This document shows positions 12,990 to 21,175 of a stretch of DNA of 64,000 nucleotides, one piece after another. The translations under genes were made by a program, and so were the position numbers. The number at the start of each line of letters is the position of its first letter. Position 1 is the stretch's first letter. This DNA comes from Leptolyngbyaceae cyanobacterium C42_A2020_001 (GTDB lineage Bacteria > Cyanobacteriota > Cyanobacteriia > Leptolyngbyales > Leptolyngbyaceae), in NCBI GenBank assembly GCA_015272515.1, contig JACYLN010000024.1, forward strand, positions 1 through 64,000, written 5' to 3'. The notes beneath the pieces were generated by a model. It made no database searches, had not been told where the DNA came from, and worked only from the letters and a program-made list of their open reading frames with translations.

Positions 12990-13546
12990 AAGACACAGGA
13001 ATGGTAACCGGTGAGATTCTAGAGCGTTATGCCCAGGCGTTGTTGTCGGTCGCTCAAGATAACGATATCGTTGATCAAGTTGGGCAGGACGTTAACACTA
13101 TCCTGTCTTTGCTGAAGGATTCCCAAGATTTGAAGGACTTTCTAGCAAGTCCTGTTTTTAAGGCTGAAGACAAGAAAGCAGTCTTAACAAGGGTTTTGGG
13201 TGATAGCGTCCATCCCTACACACGCAACTTCTTACTTGTTCTAGTCGATCGTCGTCGCATTGTGTTGCTAGAAGGAATTTGCAAAGAGTTCCAGGCGCTT
13301 CTACGGAAATTAAACCAGATTGTTTTGGCAGAAATAACGTCTGTTAATGAACTAACCGACGACCAGAAGCAAGCGTTGCGGGAAAAAGTGATTACCCTAA
13401 CGGGTGCGCGCAGTGTTGAACTGGAAACAAAACTGGATCCCGATCTAATTGGCGGTGTCATCATCAAAATCGGTTCCCAAGTCATTGATGCCAGTCTGCG
13501 TGGGCAACTGAGACGGATTTCCTTGCGCCTGAGTAATGTTTCTTAG
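12986..13546 (+). CDS. atpH: F1 ATP synthase subunit delta
   Basis: Delta links the b/b' stalk to the top of F1. It is 186 residues: an N-terminal helical bundle (about 1-110) with ERYAQALLSVAQD, and a C-terminal domain with DPDLIGGVIIKIGSQVIDAS, the OSCP/delta signature. The ATG start lies behind GGAGGTG and overlaps the atpF stop. Cyanobacterial nomenclature calls it atpD. Confidence 0.95.
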   Translation: MKDTGMVTGEILERYAQALLSVAQDNDIVDQVGQDVNTILSLLKDSQDLKDFLASPVFKAEDKKAVLTRVLGDSVHPYTRNFLLVLVDRRRIVLLEGICKEFQALLRKLNQIVLAEITSVNELTDDQKQALREKVITLTGARSVELETKLDPDLIGGVIIKIGSQVIDASLRGQLRRISLRLSNVS

Positions 13547-13644
13547 GTCTGCTCAACTAGGAGTTTTGCAGTAGGATTCATTGTCCAAAACTCGATTTCA
13601 AGCTTAGAACCAACCCTTTGTTCACCCTTTGAGAGAGCAACTCT

Positions 13645-15162
13645 ATGGTAAGTATTCGACCTGATGAAATTAGCAGCATTATTCGCCAGCAGATTGAACA
13701 GTATGACCAGGATGTGAAGGCATCCAATGTTGGTACGGTTCTAAAGGTTGGTGATGGTATTGCCCGGATTTACGGTTTGGAAAAAGCAATGGCGAGTGAG
13801 CTGTTGGAGTTTGAAGATGGTTCTATCGGGATTGCCTTGAACCTGGAAGAAGATGATGTCGGTGCGGTGTTGATGAGTGACGGGCGCGGCATTGAGGAAG
13901 GTAGTTCTGTAAAGTCTACCGGACGGATTGCTCAGGTGCCTGTTGGTGATGCACTGATTGGTCGCGTAGTTGATGCGCTGGGTCGCCCGCTTGACGGCAA
14001 GGGCGAGATCCAAACCTCTGAAACTCGCTTGCTAGAGTCAATGGCTCCTGGCATCATTGCCCGGAAATCTGTGTGCGAACCGATGCAAACTGGGATTACC
14101 GCAATTGATTCTATGATTCCCATTGGTCGTGGACAGCGGGAACTCATCATTGGTGACCGTCAAACTGGAAAGACGGCGATCGCGATCGACACGATTCTGA
14201 ACCAGAAAACTGAAAACGTGATTTGCGTCTATGTTGCAGTCGGTCAAAAAGCATCCACTGTCGCCAATATTGTGAACGTGCTGCGCGAACGGGGTGCCCT
14301 GGATTACACCATTGTTGTAGCCGCAAACGCCAACGACCCTGCCTCTTTACAGTATCTGGCTCCCTACACCGGAGCAGCAATGGCAGAATACTTCATGTAC
14401 AAAGGCAAGCACACCCTGGTGGTATATGATGACCTTTCCAAGCAAGCCCAAGCCTATCGCCAAATGTCGCTCTTGCTGCGTCGTCCGCCCGGTCGGGAAG
14501 CTTATCCTGGAGACGTATTCTATCTCCACTCTCGCTTGCTGGAACGTGCTGCCAAGCTGAACGATGCCTTAGGTGGTGGCAGTATGACTGCGCTGCCAAT
14601 TGTAGAAACTCAGGCAGGTGACGTTTCTGCTTACATTCCTACCAACGTGATTTCCATTACGGATGGTCAAATCTTCCTCTCCACTGACTTGTTTAACTCT
14701 GGTTTGCGCCCAGCAGTGAATGCCGGGATTTCAGTATCCCGCGTAGGTTCTGCAGCTCAAACCAAAGCGATGAAAAAGGTTGCTGGTAAGGTGAAGTTGG
14801 AATTGGCACAGTACGACGATTTGCAAGCCTTTGCCCAGTTTGCTTCCGACCTGGATAAAGCCACTCAAAATCAATTGGCACGGGGTCAGCGTCTGCGGGA
14901 AATCTTGAAACAGCCGCAATTTTCACCCCTCTCTGTGGGTGACCAGGTTGCGGCGATTTATGCCGGGATCAATGGCTACCTGGATGATATTCCTGTTGAT
15001 AAGGTCACTGGCTATCTGCAAGGATTGCGGGAATATCTGGCAACGAGCGCTCCCAAGTACGGTGAGTTGATTCGTGAAAAGCGCGAACTGAGTGCCGAGG
15101 CAGAAGAAGCTCTTAAGGCAGCGATCGCTGAGTACAAGAAAACCTTCCTGGCAACTGTGTAA
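13645..15162 (+). CDS. atpA: F1 ATP synthase subunit alpha
   Basis: Non-catalytic nucleotide-binding subunit of F1, 505 residues. It has an N-terminal beta-barrel, the P-loop GDRQTGKT near residue 170, the central nucleotide domain, and the alpha signature [17 protein letters not shown] near residue 354 that supplies the arginine finger region. Its length and all conserved blocks are normal. It lies 98 bases after atpH. The catalytic beta and the epsilon subunits are not in the window, as expected because cyanobacteria keep atpB-atpE (beta-epsilon) at a separate locus. Confidence 0.98.
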   Translation: MVSIRPDEISSIIRQQIEQYDQDVKASNVGTVLKVGDGIARIYGLEKAMASELLEFEDGSIGIALNLEEDDVGAVLMSDGRGIEEGSSVKSTGRIAQVPVGDALIGRVVDALGRPLDGKGEIQTSETRLLESMAPGIIARKSVCEPMQTGITAIDSMIPIGRGQRELIIGDRQTGKTAIAIDTILNQKTENVICVYVAVGQKASTVANIVNVLRERGALDYTIVVAANANDPASLQYLAPYTGAAMAEYFMYKGKHTLVVYDDLSKQAQAYRQMSLLLRRPPGREAYPGDVFYLHSRLLERAAKLNDALGGGSMTALPIVETQAGDVSAYIPTNVISITDGQIFLSTDLFNSGLRPAVNAGISVSRVGSAAQTKAMKKVAGKVKLELAQYDDLQAFAQFASDLDKATQNQLARGQRLREILKQPQFSPLSVGDQVAAIYAGINGYLDDIPVDKVTGYLQGLREYLATSAPKYGELIREKRELSAEAEEALKAAIAEYKKTFLATV

Positions 15163-15245
15163 ATAGGGAATGGGGAATCGGGAATGGGGAGTGGGATTTG
15201 ACCTCTCCTCATCCCTCATCCCTAGCCCCTCATCCCTAATCCCTG
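15163..15245. repeat. Short repeats between the alpha and gamma genes
   Basis: Units of GGGAATGGGGA type are followed by the roughly complementary CATCCCTCATCCCTAGCCCC units, so the stretch could fold into an imperfect hairpin. It sits in the middle of the atp operon and may separate expression of atpA and atpG. Confidence 0.7.
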
Positions 15246-15254
15246 ATCAAACTT

Positions 15255-16202
15255 ATGCCAAACCTAAAATTTATTCGCGACCGAATTCAGTCGGTCAAAA
15301 ATACGAAAAAGATTACGGAAGCCATGCGACTGGTTGCGGCTGCAAAAGTGCGTCGGGCACAGGAACAAGTGATTGCAACCCGTCCATTTGCAGATAGGCT
15401 GGCTCAGGTGCTTTACGGCTTACAAGCTCGGTTGCGGTTTGAAGATGCAAATTTACCCTTGCTACGCAAGCGTGATGTGAAAACAGTCGGGATTCTGGTA
15501 ATTTCTGGCGATCGCGGCTTATGTGGTGCCTACAACTCCAACGTGATTCGTCGAGCTGAGAACCGAGCCAAAGAACTCAAAGCTGAAGGGATTGATTACC
15601 GTTTTGTGATTGTTGGTCGTAAAGCGGCTCAATACTTCCAGCGTCGTGAGCAGCCAATTGAAGCCGTTTTCTCTGGATTAGAGCAAGTTCCTACGGCCTC
15701 CGAAGCATCCAAAATTGCCGATACCCTGCTGGAACTGTTTTTGTCTGAAACAGTTGATAAAGTTGAGTTAATTTACACTCGCTTTGTGTCGTTGATTAGC
15801 TCCCGTCCAGTAGTTCAAACCCTGTTGCCGCTCGATCCACAAGGGTTGGAAGTAGCAGATGACGAAATCTTCCGCTTAACTACTCGTGGCGGGCAATTTG
15901 AAGTTACACGAGAGAAAGTTGCGGCTCCTACGCAGAACTTCCCGAAAGACATGATCTTCGAGCAAGATCCGGTGCAAATTTTGGATGCTCTGTTGCCGCT
16001 TTACCTCAACAACCAGTTGCTGCGAGCATTGCAAGAATCGTCTGCCAGTGAGTTGGCAGCTCGGATGACGGCAATGAGCAGCGCCAGCGACAACGCCAAA
16101 GAACTGATTTCTAGCCTCACGCTGTCTTACAACAAAGCACGTCAGGCAGCGATTACTCAAGAAATTCTGGAAGTCGTTGGCGGTGCAGAAGCGTTGAAAT
16201 AG
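15255..16202 (+). CDS. atpG: F1 ATP synthase subunit gamma
   Basis: Central rotor shaft of F1, 315 residues. The N-terminal helix has [11 protein letters not shown]-like residues ([19 protein letters not shown]) and the C-terminal helix ends with [20 protein letters not shown], both diagnostic. The protein keeps the cyanobacterial insertion of about 35 residues in the middle (about 195-235) and lacks the two regulatory cysteines of the plant chloroplast gamma, as usual for cyanobacteria. It is the last gene of the operon, followed by a terminator. Cyanobacterial name: atpC. Confidence 0.97.
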   Translation: MPNLKFIRDRIQSVKNTKKITEAMRLVAAAKVRRAQEQVIATRPFADRLAQVLYGLQARLRFEDANLPLLRKRDVKTVGILVISGDRGLCGAYNSNVIRRAENRAKELKAEGIDYRFVIVGRKAAQYFQRREQPIEAVFSGLEQVPTASEASKIADTLLELFLSETVDKVELIYTRFVSLISSRPVVQTLLPLDPQGLEVADDEIFRLTTRGGQFEVTREKVAAPTQNFPKDMIFEQDPVQILDALLPLYLNNQLLRALQESSASELAARMTAMSSASDNAKELISSLTLSYNKARQAAITQEILEVVGGAEALK

Positions 16203-16225
16203 CCATTCCTAACTATCATTTCCTC

Positions 16226-16256
16226 AAAAGCGTCTGATCATCAGGCGCTTTTTTGT
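16226..16256 (+). terminator. Terminator of the atp operon
   Basis: AAGCGTCTGA pairs with TCAGGCGCTT (one G.U) around a small loop and is followed by a run of T residues, 24 bases after the gamma stop. Confidence 0.85.
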
Positions 16257-16451
16257 TGTCGCATTGATCAAGCAAAAGGGAGAGGCGATCGCATCAGGGG
16301 TTTGAATGGAGTGTGCAGGAGCAATAAGTGTCGGGTTTAGATCCTCAACCCAACCTACTAGATTGGGCGATCTGCTGAAAATATACAGAGAGATTCTCGC
16401 GAATCAGCTTAGACGGCATATTATGCGGAAATAATCGGCATAAGTAGTAAT

Positions 16452-16521
16452 TTGGGATCTTAGGCAGAATGATTCAGCCTAACTGTCCCTATTGGGATCT
16501 TAGGCGGAAAAATTCAGTCTA
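16452..16521. repeat. Tandem pair of 30-base palindromic repeats
   Basis: TTGGGATCTTAGGC plus about 16 further bases occurs twice with a 40-base period (16452-16481 and 16492-16521). The first copy contains a near-perfect dyad, TTAGGCAGAAT / ATTCAGCCTAA; the second is degenerate. It lies beyond the 3' end of the phosphatase gene. The rest of the 392-base gap from 16203 shows nothing beyond the atp terminator. Confidence 0.6.
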
Positions 16522-16527
16522 TTAATA

Positions 16528-16600
16528 GTTGTGCTGCTTAGTTGGTCGGTGGGGACAGTAGTTTGAATCGTATTGGTTGGCGCTCAGTATCAGGCTAGGT
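16528..16600 (+). other. Possible cassette-start sequence, related to 17330-17411
   Basis: GTTGTGC followed by TGC..AGT.. and TCGGTGGGGACAGTAGTTTGAA resembles the sequence that begins at the R' box of the attC-like site at 17330 (GTTATGC, then TCGGTTGGGACAGTAGCTTGAA). The shared blocks start at the point where an attC site would be cut. No L boxes are seen upstream, so if this was an attC border it is incomplete. Confidence 0.35.
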
Positions 16601-17140
16601 CAGCTTGTTTCTGAAGTGATTACACTCATCCAGTAGAGTATTGAGTTCCGCAGCTACTTTCCAAGGATTTCGACCTTTGAATGGGGCTGCGATTACAGCT
16701 TCGTAAGGATTTCTCCCAGTTTGCTTGACGGCTACGATCGCTGATTTGGTTGAGAATCCACGTCCAGCTATGAGCCATGCCGCTAAAACGTGTCCTGTGC
16801 GCCCAATTCCGCTGGAGCAATGAACAACCACTTTCTCATTCTGTTGGTTAGCGATGGCTAAAAACGGCAAAATCCGGTGAGCAAGAATTTCGGGGGTAGC
16901 AAGGTTAAAATCCTTAATCGGTGCCCAACAAACTTGGTCGAGTCCGAAGACTTGTCGATAAAAGCCAAGCAAATCTGGATAGCGAGTTAGCTGAGTTTCG
17001 GGCAATAAACAGCAGACACGCTGAATACCTTGATTTTGCATAAAATTGATCCACTCCCTGACTTTTTCGTAAGTGTAGCCAGGTCGAGCAGAACCAAATA
17101 CGATGAGTTCATTTTCTGAAGCCGCAGCAAATTTGAACAT
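16595..17140 (-). CDS. Dual-specificity/tyrosine protein phosphatase
   Basis: A 181-residue cysteine-dependent phosphatase. The P-loop HCSSGIGRTGHVLAAWL (about residues 106-122) matches HCxxGxxR(S/T). Upstream Asp residues, such as in PIKDFNLATPE, can supply the general acid. It has no signal peptide or membrane helix, so it is cytosolic, and its substrate is unknown. It stands alone on the minus strand between sequences that look like integron cassette borders (16528 and 17247-17337), so it may be a captured cassette gene in reverse orientation; this is inference. Confidence 0.85.
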   Translation of the reverse strand: MFKFAAASENELIVFGSARPGYTYEKVREWINFMQNQGIQRVCCLLPETQLTRYPDLLGFYRQVFGLDQVCWAPIKDFNLATPEILAHRILPFLAIANQQNEKVVVHCSSGIGRTGHVLAAWLIAGRGFSTKSAIVAVKQTGRNPYEAVIAAPFKGRNPWKVAAELNTLLDECNHFRNKLT

Positions 17141-17246
17141 ACTGTATTGTCAAGCTATATCCCAACCAATCTTAACTCTTAAGTTTTCTTATCAGTTCAA
17201 TGTGTCAAAGTGAGGAACGAGTATTCTGTAATAAGGTTGTGTTCGC

Positions 17247-17337
17247 GCATCACAACAACGCTGTTGCAGCGGATTGCCGAGAGCCGTTGGTATTGATGCG
17301 AAGAATATTTGCAGCCGCTGAACAGCAACGTTATGCC
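17247..17337 (+). other. attC-like integron recombination site 1
   Basis: The order R''-L''-L'-R' of an attC site is present. L'' GCTGTTGCAGCGG (17260-17272) pairs with L' CCGCTGAACAGC (17315-17326), leaving one extrahelical G at 17266. AAC spacers flank both arms. R' is GTTATGCC (17330-17337), and a degenerate R'' (GCAT, three bases, AAC) sits at 17247-17256. An unpaired base in L'' is the hallmark that sets strand polarity for the integrase. The expected cut is after G17330. Confidence 0.7.
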
Positions 17338-17416
17338 GCAAGTCCTCGGTTGGGACAGTAGCTTGAAGTTGCTTGTGAGGCGTTCACAATCAGAGTGACT
17401 TAGATTAGGTGGCTGT

Positions 17417-17458
17417 AACGACAATTTGTAACTACAATTGGATATTGTAGCTGTCGTT
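17417..17458. promoter_or_regulatory. Double inverted repeat, probable BrnA operator
   Basis: AACGACA (17417-17423) pairs with TGTCGTT (17452-17458), and the inner CTACAAT (17432-17438) pairs with ATTGTAG (17444-17450). It ends five bases before the brnT start. BrnA antitoxins are known to repress their own promoter, so this is a likely operator. Confidence 0.6.
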
Positions 17459-17463
17459 CAGTT

Positions 17464-17739
17464 ATGGAATATGAATGGGATGAAGCAAAACGTCTTGCTA
17501 ATCTTCGTAAGCACGGAATAGATTTTATCGATGTTCCAACCATGTTTGATGGCGACATTGTAACGGTTGAGGACGATCGTTACGGTTATGGAGAGCGGCG
17601 TTTTGTCACATTCGGTTTGTTGCAAGGGCGAGTGATTGCCGTTGTCCATACAGAACGTGAGGATTGCACCCGTATTATTTCTGCAAGAAAAGCGACGAAA
17701 TATGAACAACGAACCTACTTCGAGCAACTCTCAAACTGA
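17464..17739 (+). CDS. brnT: BrnT-family type II toxin (ribonuclease)
   Basis: A 91-residue protein of the BrnT/DUF497 family, RelE-like RNase toxins that block translation. It begins MEYEWDEAKRLANLRKHGI and shows the family blocks DFIDVPTMFDGD, ERRFVTFG and the C-terminal RIISARKATKYEQ, which holds the conserved basic and His/Tyr-type residues. It is encoded before, and overlaps by 38 bases, the antitoxin gene; toxin-first order is normal for brnTA. The pair lies between two attC-like sites. Toxin-antitoxin pairs are common stabilising cargo in chromosomal integron arrays. Confidence 0.9.
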   Translation: MEYEWDEAKRLANLRKHGIDFIDVPTMFDGDIVTVEDDRYGYGERRFVTFGLLQGRVIAVVHTEREDCTRIISARKATKYEQRTYFEQLSN

Positions 17740-17989
17740 TTGGCAACGTTTGGATGCGATGAGCGATGAAGATATTGATTTATCAGATTGTCCAGAGATT
17801 ACACCAGAAATGTTTGCTAAGGCGGTAGTACGTCGGGGGTTAACTGCTGCAAAAGGCAAGGCACAAGTTACACTCCGCATTGATAGCGATGTGTTGGAGT
17901 GGTTTAAGTCTCAAGGGCGGGGTTATCAAACCCAGATCAATCAGTTACTACGAGCGTATATGGAAGCACATCAAGAAGCTCGCCAATAA
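17702..17989 (+). CDS. brnA: BrnA-family antitoxin
   Basis: A 95-residue antitoxin and repressor. The frame is open upstream, but the ATG at 17702 gives the usual size. The C-terminal half has the ribbon-helix-helix-like block QVTLRIDSDVLEWFKSQG and then GYQTQINQLLRAYMEAH, typical of BrnA/DUF4415. The acidic N-terminal part should wrap the toxin. It is translationally coupled to brnT through a 38-base overlap and probably acts on the inverted repeat at 17417-17458. Confidence 0.9.
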   Translation: MNNEPTSSNSQTDWQRLDAMSDEDIDLSDCPEITPEMFAKAVVRRGLTAAKGKAQVTLRIDSDVLEWFKSQGRGYQTQINQLLRAYMEAHQEARQ

Positions 17990-18016
17990 ATAGCAGGTTA
18001 GTGTTGTGTTTGCAGC

Positions 18017-18103
18017 GGTATAACAAACCCAGTGCAGCGGATTGTCGAGATCGGTTGGTGGAACACAAAGACCATTGACAACCGCAGACTGGGAACGTTA
18101 GCC
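18017..18103 (+). other. attC-like integron recombination site 2
   Basis: L'' CCCAGTGCAGCGG (18028-18040) pairs with L' CCGCAGACTGGG (18082-18093) with one mismatch and one extrahelical G (18034), the same position as in site 1. R'' is GGTATAAC (18017-18024) and R' is GTTAGCC (18097-18103), with AAA and AAC spacers. The segment after L'' (ATTGTCGAGATCGGTTGGT) is nearly the same as in site 1. Both sites point the same way, enclosing a cassette of 767 bases with brnTA. Confidence 0.7.
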
Positions 18104-18277
18104 TGAGAATTTCTGTATAAAAATCCAGAATGGGTAAATAGGCGGATCATTTCTGTGTAACTCCTTCCTTTAAGTGGAAGTTTTTAGGATAGCGGTAAAG
18201 ATTTAGTGAGATGGGTAATGTTTCATATAATCTGCGGGTTGCATCTGAAACAAAAATGACTGAGGGGCGCGATCGCA

Positions 18278-19069
18278 ATGAAGTACTGGTATGAAACGAT
18301 CGCCGTGACTCGACGAATTTTGACGGAACTGTGGCGTAGACGGCGGAGTTTAGTGTTTTGGGCAATGTTTCCGATCGCCGTTCTCCTACTCAATGGGCTG
18401 ATTTTTGCAGAACGCTCTAAAACGGCTTTGCCAGAACCACTGACCTTAGGGCAGGCATTGGAACGGGCGGCTCCGGCAACTCTAGTGGGTGCGGCGTTGT
18501 TCTTTAGTTGCCTGGGTGGCAGTGTGGCAACAGTGGTGGCAGAACGGGAGCAGCGCACCCTGAAACGACTCTTTCTCAGTCCCTTGAGTGGGGTTGCTTA
18601 CTTTTTGGGAATCGGTTTGGCGCATGGGGTGATCGCGATCGGGCAAACGGTTTTAGTGGTTGCAGTTTCTGTGATGTTGGGGGCAACCTTTCAAGGCTCT
18701 CCACTTCTGGCAGGCACTATCATTCTTCTAAGCATCCTGACGTATGTGGGAGTGGGCTTTATTTTGGGGACGCAACTCGCCCGCCGCACGGAAGACATTA
18801 ATACGTTGGTGTCTGCTTTTGGGGTGCCGCTGTTAATTTTAGGTGGGGCGTTTGTGCCAGCATTCATCTTCCCCAAAGTGTTGTTGAATCTGGCGCAATA
18901 CAACCCGGTTTACCACATGAATGAAGCGCTAACAAAGGTGGTTGCAGAAGGCGATGACCTATCCCAAATTGCCCCTCACTTTAGATTTTTGGCAATTTTC
19001 GCTAGTTTGATGGTGGTAGCCGGATGGATTTCTTACCGTCGGATGCTGCAAGTGGAACGGAGACTGTGA
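18278..19069 (+). CDS. ABC-2 type exporter permease
   Basis: Membrane subunit of an ABC exporter, 263 residues and about six membrane segments. The sequence LFFSCLGGSVATVVAEREQRTLKRLFLSPLSG (segment 2 plus the family loop with ERE..TLKRL) matches the ABC-2/DrrB family. It is followed by its likely ATPase 130 bases downstream. The cargo (a lipid, drug or polymer) is not evident. A stretch of GGCAAAGGGCAAAAGGCGCA-type repeat sits between the two genes. Confidence 0.9.
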   Translation: MKYWYETIAVTRRILTELWRRRRSLVFWAMFPIAVLLLNGLIFAERSKTALPEPLTLGQALERAAPATLVGAALFFSCLGGSVATVVAEREQRTLKRLFLSPLSGVAYFLGIGLAHGVIAIGQTVLVVAVSVMLGATFQGSPLLAGTIILLSILTYVGVGFILGTQLARRTEDINTLVSAFGVPLLILGGAFVPAFIFPKVLLNLAQYNPVYHMNEALTKVVAEGDDLSQIAPHFRFLAIFASLMVVAGWISYRRMLQVERRL

Positions 19070-19199
19070 GGCAAAGGCAAAGGGCAAAAGGCGCAAGGCA
19101 ATCAGTAATACAGTGGTTACTAAGTGGCAAGCCACAGTTCGGCGAGTGTGGATGGTGGGGTGTGGCGAATGCAAAAGAAAACCGCTGTAATTGGGCTTG

Positions 19200-20138
19200 A
19201 TGGTAACCGTTAAATGCTACCCAGAGGCAGGTAAGGTGCTGAGAATTGAGCGGCTAAACAAAAGCTATGGGCAACGGTTAGTTCTGCGTGATCTGAATCT
19301 GACGATTGCTGCTGGGCAAATTTATGGGCTACTGGGTCCGAATGGGGCAGGAAAAACTACAACTATTAATATTCTTTGTCACTTACTGCGGGCTGACAGT
19401 GGACTGATTCGCATTAATCACAGTGCAGTTTCGGAACAGACGAAGCGGTTGATCGGGGTTGCGCCTCAAGAAACGCTGCTGTATCGCTACCTGACGTGTG
19501 AAGAAAATTTGCGGTTTTTTGCCAGCCTGTATGGATTCCGAGGGGCAGCCCAAACCCAACGAGTGCAGGCATGTTTAGCTGCCGTGGGGTTAAGCGATCG
19601 CGCCAGCAGTATTGCCGAAACGCTGAGTGGCGGAATGCAAAGACGGTTGAGTATGGCGATCGCGTTGGTGCATCAGCCTAAACTGTTGATTTTGGACGAA
19701 CCAACAACAGGCTTAGATTTAGAAGCTCGGTTTGAGATGTGGCAGTTAATCCGGCAACTTCAACGCGAAGGCATCACCATTTTGCTGACGACGCACCTGC
19801 TAGACGAAGCCGAACGATTGTGCGATCGCATTGGCATTCTCAAAGACGGGCACATTTTGGCAGAAGGCAGTTTGGCAGACTTGCGCCAACACATTCCGGC
19901 TCAAGAAGTTCTTGTGATTCAAACTACTCAAGAAGAAAAAGCGATCGCCCGCGCCCAGGAACTTCAATTTCCCCATCGTCGCTATGGCAGTGATCTTGCT
20001 TTCTGGTTGCCGCAACCGATGGAATTGCAAGAAATCATCACCCTGTTTGATGGCATTCCATTGGATTCAATTTCCCGCCAGCCTGTACGGTTAGAACATA
20101 TTTATCTCGAAATCATGAGAACAATGTTCAATTCTTGA
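19200..20138 (+). CDS. ABC exporter ATP-binding protein
   Basis: ATPase of the DrrA/CcmA-like class, 312 residues. It has Walker A GPNGAGKTT, the signature LSGGMQRRLSMA, Walker B LLILDEPTTGLD and a switch His in TTHLLDEAERL. A C-terminal extension (about 215-312) is typical of partners of ABC-2 permeases. The ATG at 19200 is preferred over the upstream TTG. The gene order is permease first. Its 3' end overlaps convergent tyrA by 11 bases. Confidence 0.92.
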   Translation: MVTVKCYPEAGKVLRIERLNKSYGQRLVLRDLNLTIAAGQIYGLLGPNGAGKTTTINILCHLLRADSGLIRINHSAVSEQTKRLIGVAPQETLLYRYLTCEENLRFFASLYGFRGAAQTQRVQACLAAVGLSDRASSIAETLSGGMQRRLSMAIALVHQPKLLILDEPTTGLDLEARFEMWQLIRQLQREGITILLTTHLLDEAERLCDRIGILKDGHILAEGSLADLRQHIPAQEVLVIQTTQEEKAIARAQELQFPHRRYGSDLAFWLPQPMELQEIITLFDGIPLDSISRQPVRLEHIYLEIMRTMFNS

Positions 20139-20970
20139 CGAAATCCGGGCGAACGTCGCTATTTTGTTGCAAGAGTGCCTTCAGGCTTTGCCAATCCTCT
20201 TGCTTAACGTGGTCGATCACCTGATCCAGTTGATCCCGGTAAGCGTAGAGCGATCGCAGCAGTGCCTCAGTGTTGTATCGTGCCATCATCACCCCCAACT
20301 CTGGATTGCCACCCCCCACGCGGCTCGTATCTCGGAATCCAGAACTTGCCAACGCCTTCGCCAATTTCAAAACGCTGGTATCGTTTTCTCCCCGGCAAGC
20401 CGCAATTAAACTCGCACTCACCATCACTGGCAAATGAGAGATCCAGGCAACTGCGCGATCGTGCTCATCCGGTGGACAGTGGTAAATCCGAGCATCTAAC
20501 CGTTGAACCAATTCTTCAACCGCTTTAAGCGCGGCGGGTGGCGTTTTTTCAGTGGGTGTAAACACGTAAGGACAGCCAGCAAACAAATTATGCTCGGCAA
20601 CTTCAATCCCACTTTCTGATTTGCCTGCCATAGGGTGCCCGCCGACAAAATTGTGCCAGTGAGGGGAGATCGCCTGCACCACCCAGCCTTTGACTGACCC
20701 CACATCCGTCAGAATCGTGTCTGGCTGGAGGTGCGGAATCAACTCCAACACTGTTGCCTCCATCACGGAAAGCGGAGTACAAATAAAAATCACCTCTGCT
20801 TGCCCCATCAGGCTCAGGTTTGTGCTGGCATCATCTGCTGCCCCTAAAGCGATCGCCCGTTCACAGGTCTGCGCTTTGCGGCTAATCCCAAAAACCCGGT
20901 GTCCCTGCGATCGAAAATCCAATCCTAATGATCCGCCAATTAATCCAAGTCCTACAATGCCAATATTCAT
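20128..20970 (-). CDS. tyrA: Arogenate/prephenate dehydrogenase TyrA
   Basis: NAD(P)-dependent dehydrogenase of tyrosine synthesis; cyanobacterial forms act mainly on arogenate with NADP. It begins MNIGIVGLGLIGGSLG, the Rossmann GxGxxG, and has the active-site region GGHPMAGKSESGIE (about residue 111) and HLPVMVSASLIAA. It is about 280 residues, normal for the single-domain form without an ACT domain. The ATG at 20970, behind GAAGACG, is preferred over the GTG at 20982. Confidence 0.95.
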   Translation of the reverse strand: MNIGIVGLGLIGGSLGLDFRSQGHRVFGISRKAQTCERAIALGAADDASTNLSLMGQAEVIFICTPLSVMEATVLELIPHLQPDTILTDVGSVKGWVVQAISPHWHNFVGGHPMAGKSESGIEVAEHNLFAGCPYVFTPTEKTPPAALKAVEELVQRLDARIYHCPPDEHDRAVAWISHLPVMVSASLIAACRGENDTSVLKLAKALASSGFRDTSRVGGGNPELGVMMARYNTEALLRSLYAYRDQLDQVIDHVKQEDWQSLKALLQQNSDVRPDFVKN

Positions 20971-21175
20971 CGTCTTCTTCACAAAATCGCCCAGCCTAAT
21001 GTTGTTTTGTTCACGGCAGTTACCACCTTTCTAACCGGATTTAGGCTTAGAATAAGCGTTCCAAGCCACAGCTTCTCAGATTCTTCAATTAAGGAACAAC
21101 AGTGGAGCGCTTAAGGTCAGTCCGTGGGAATCCTGATGAAAGAATCGCTTGGGATAATCGCAAAGGAAAGCTCGC

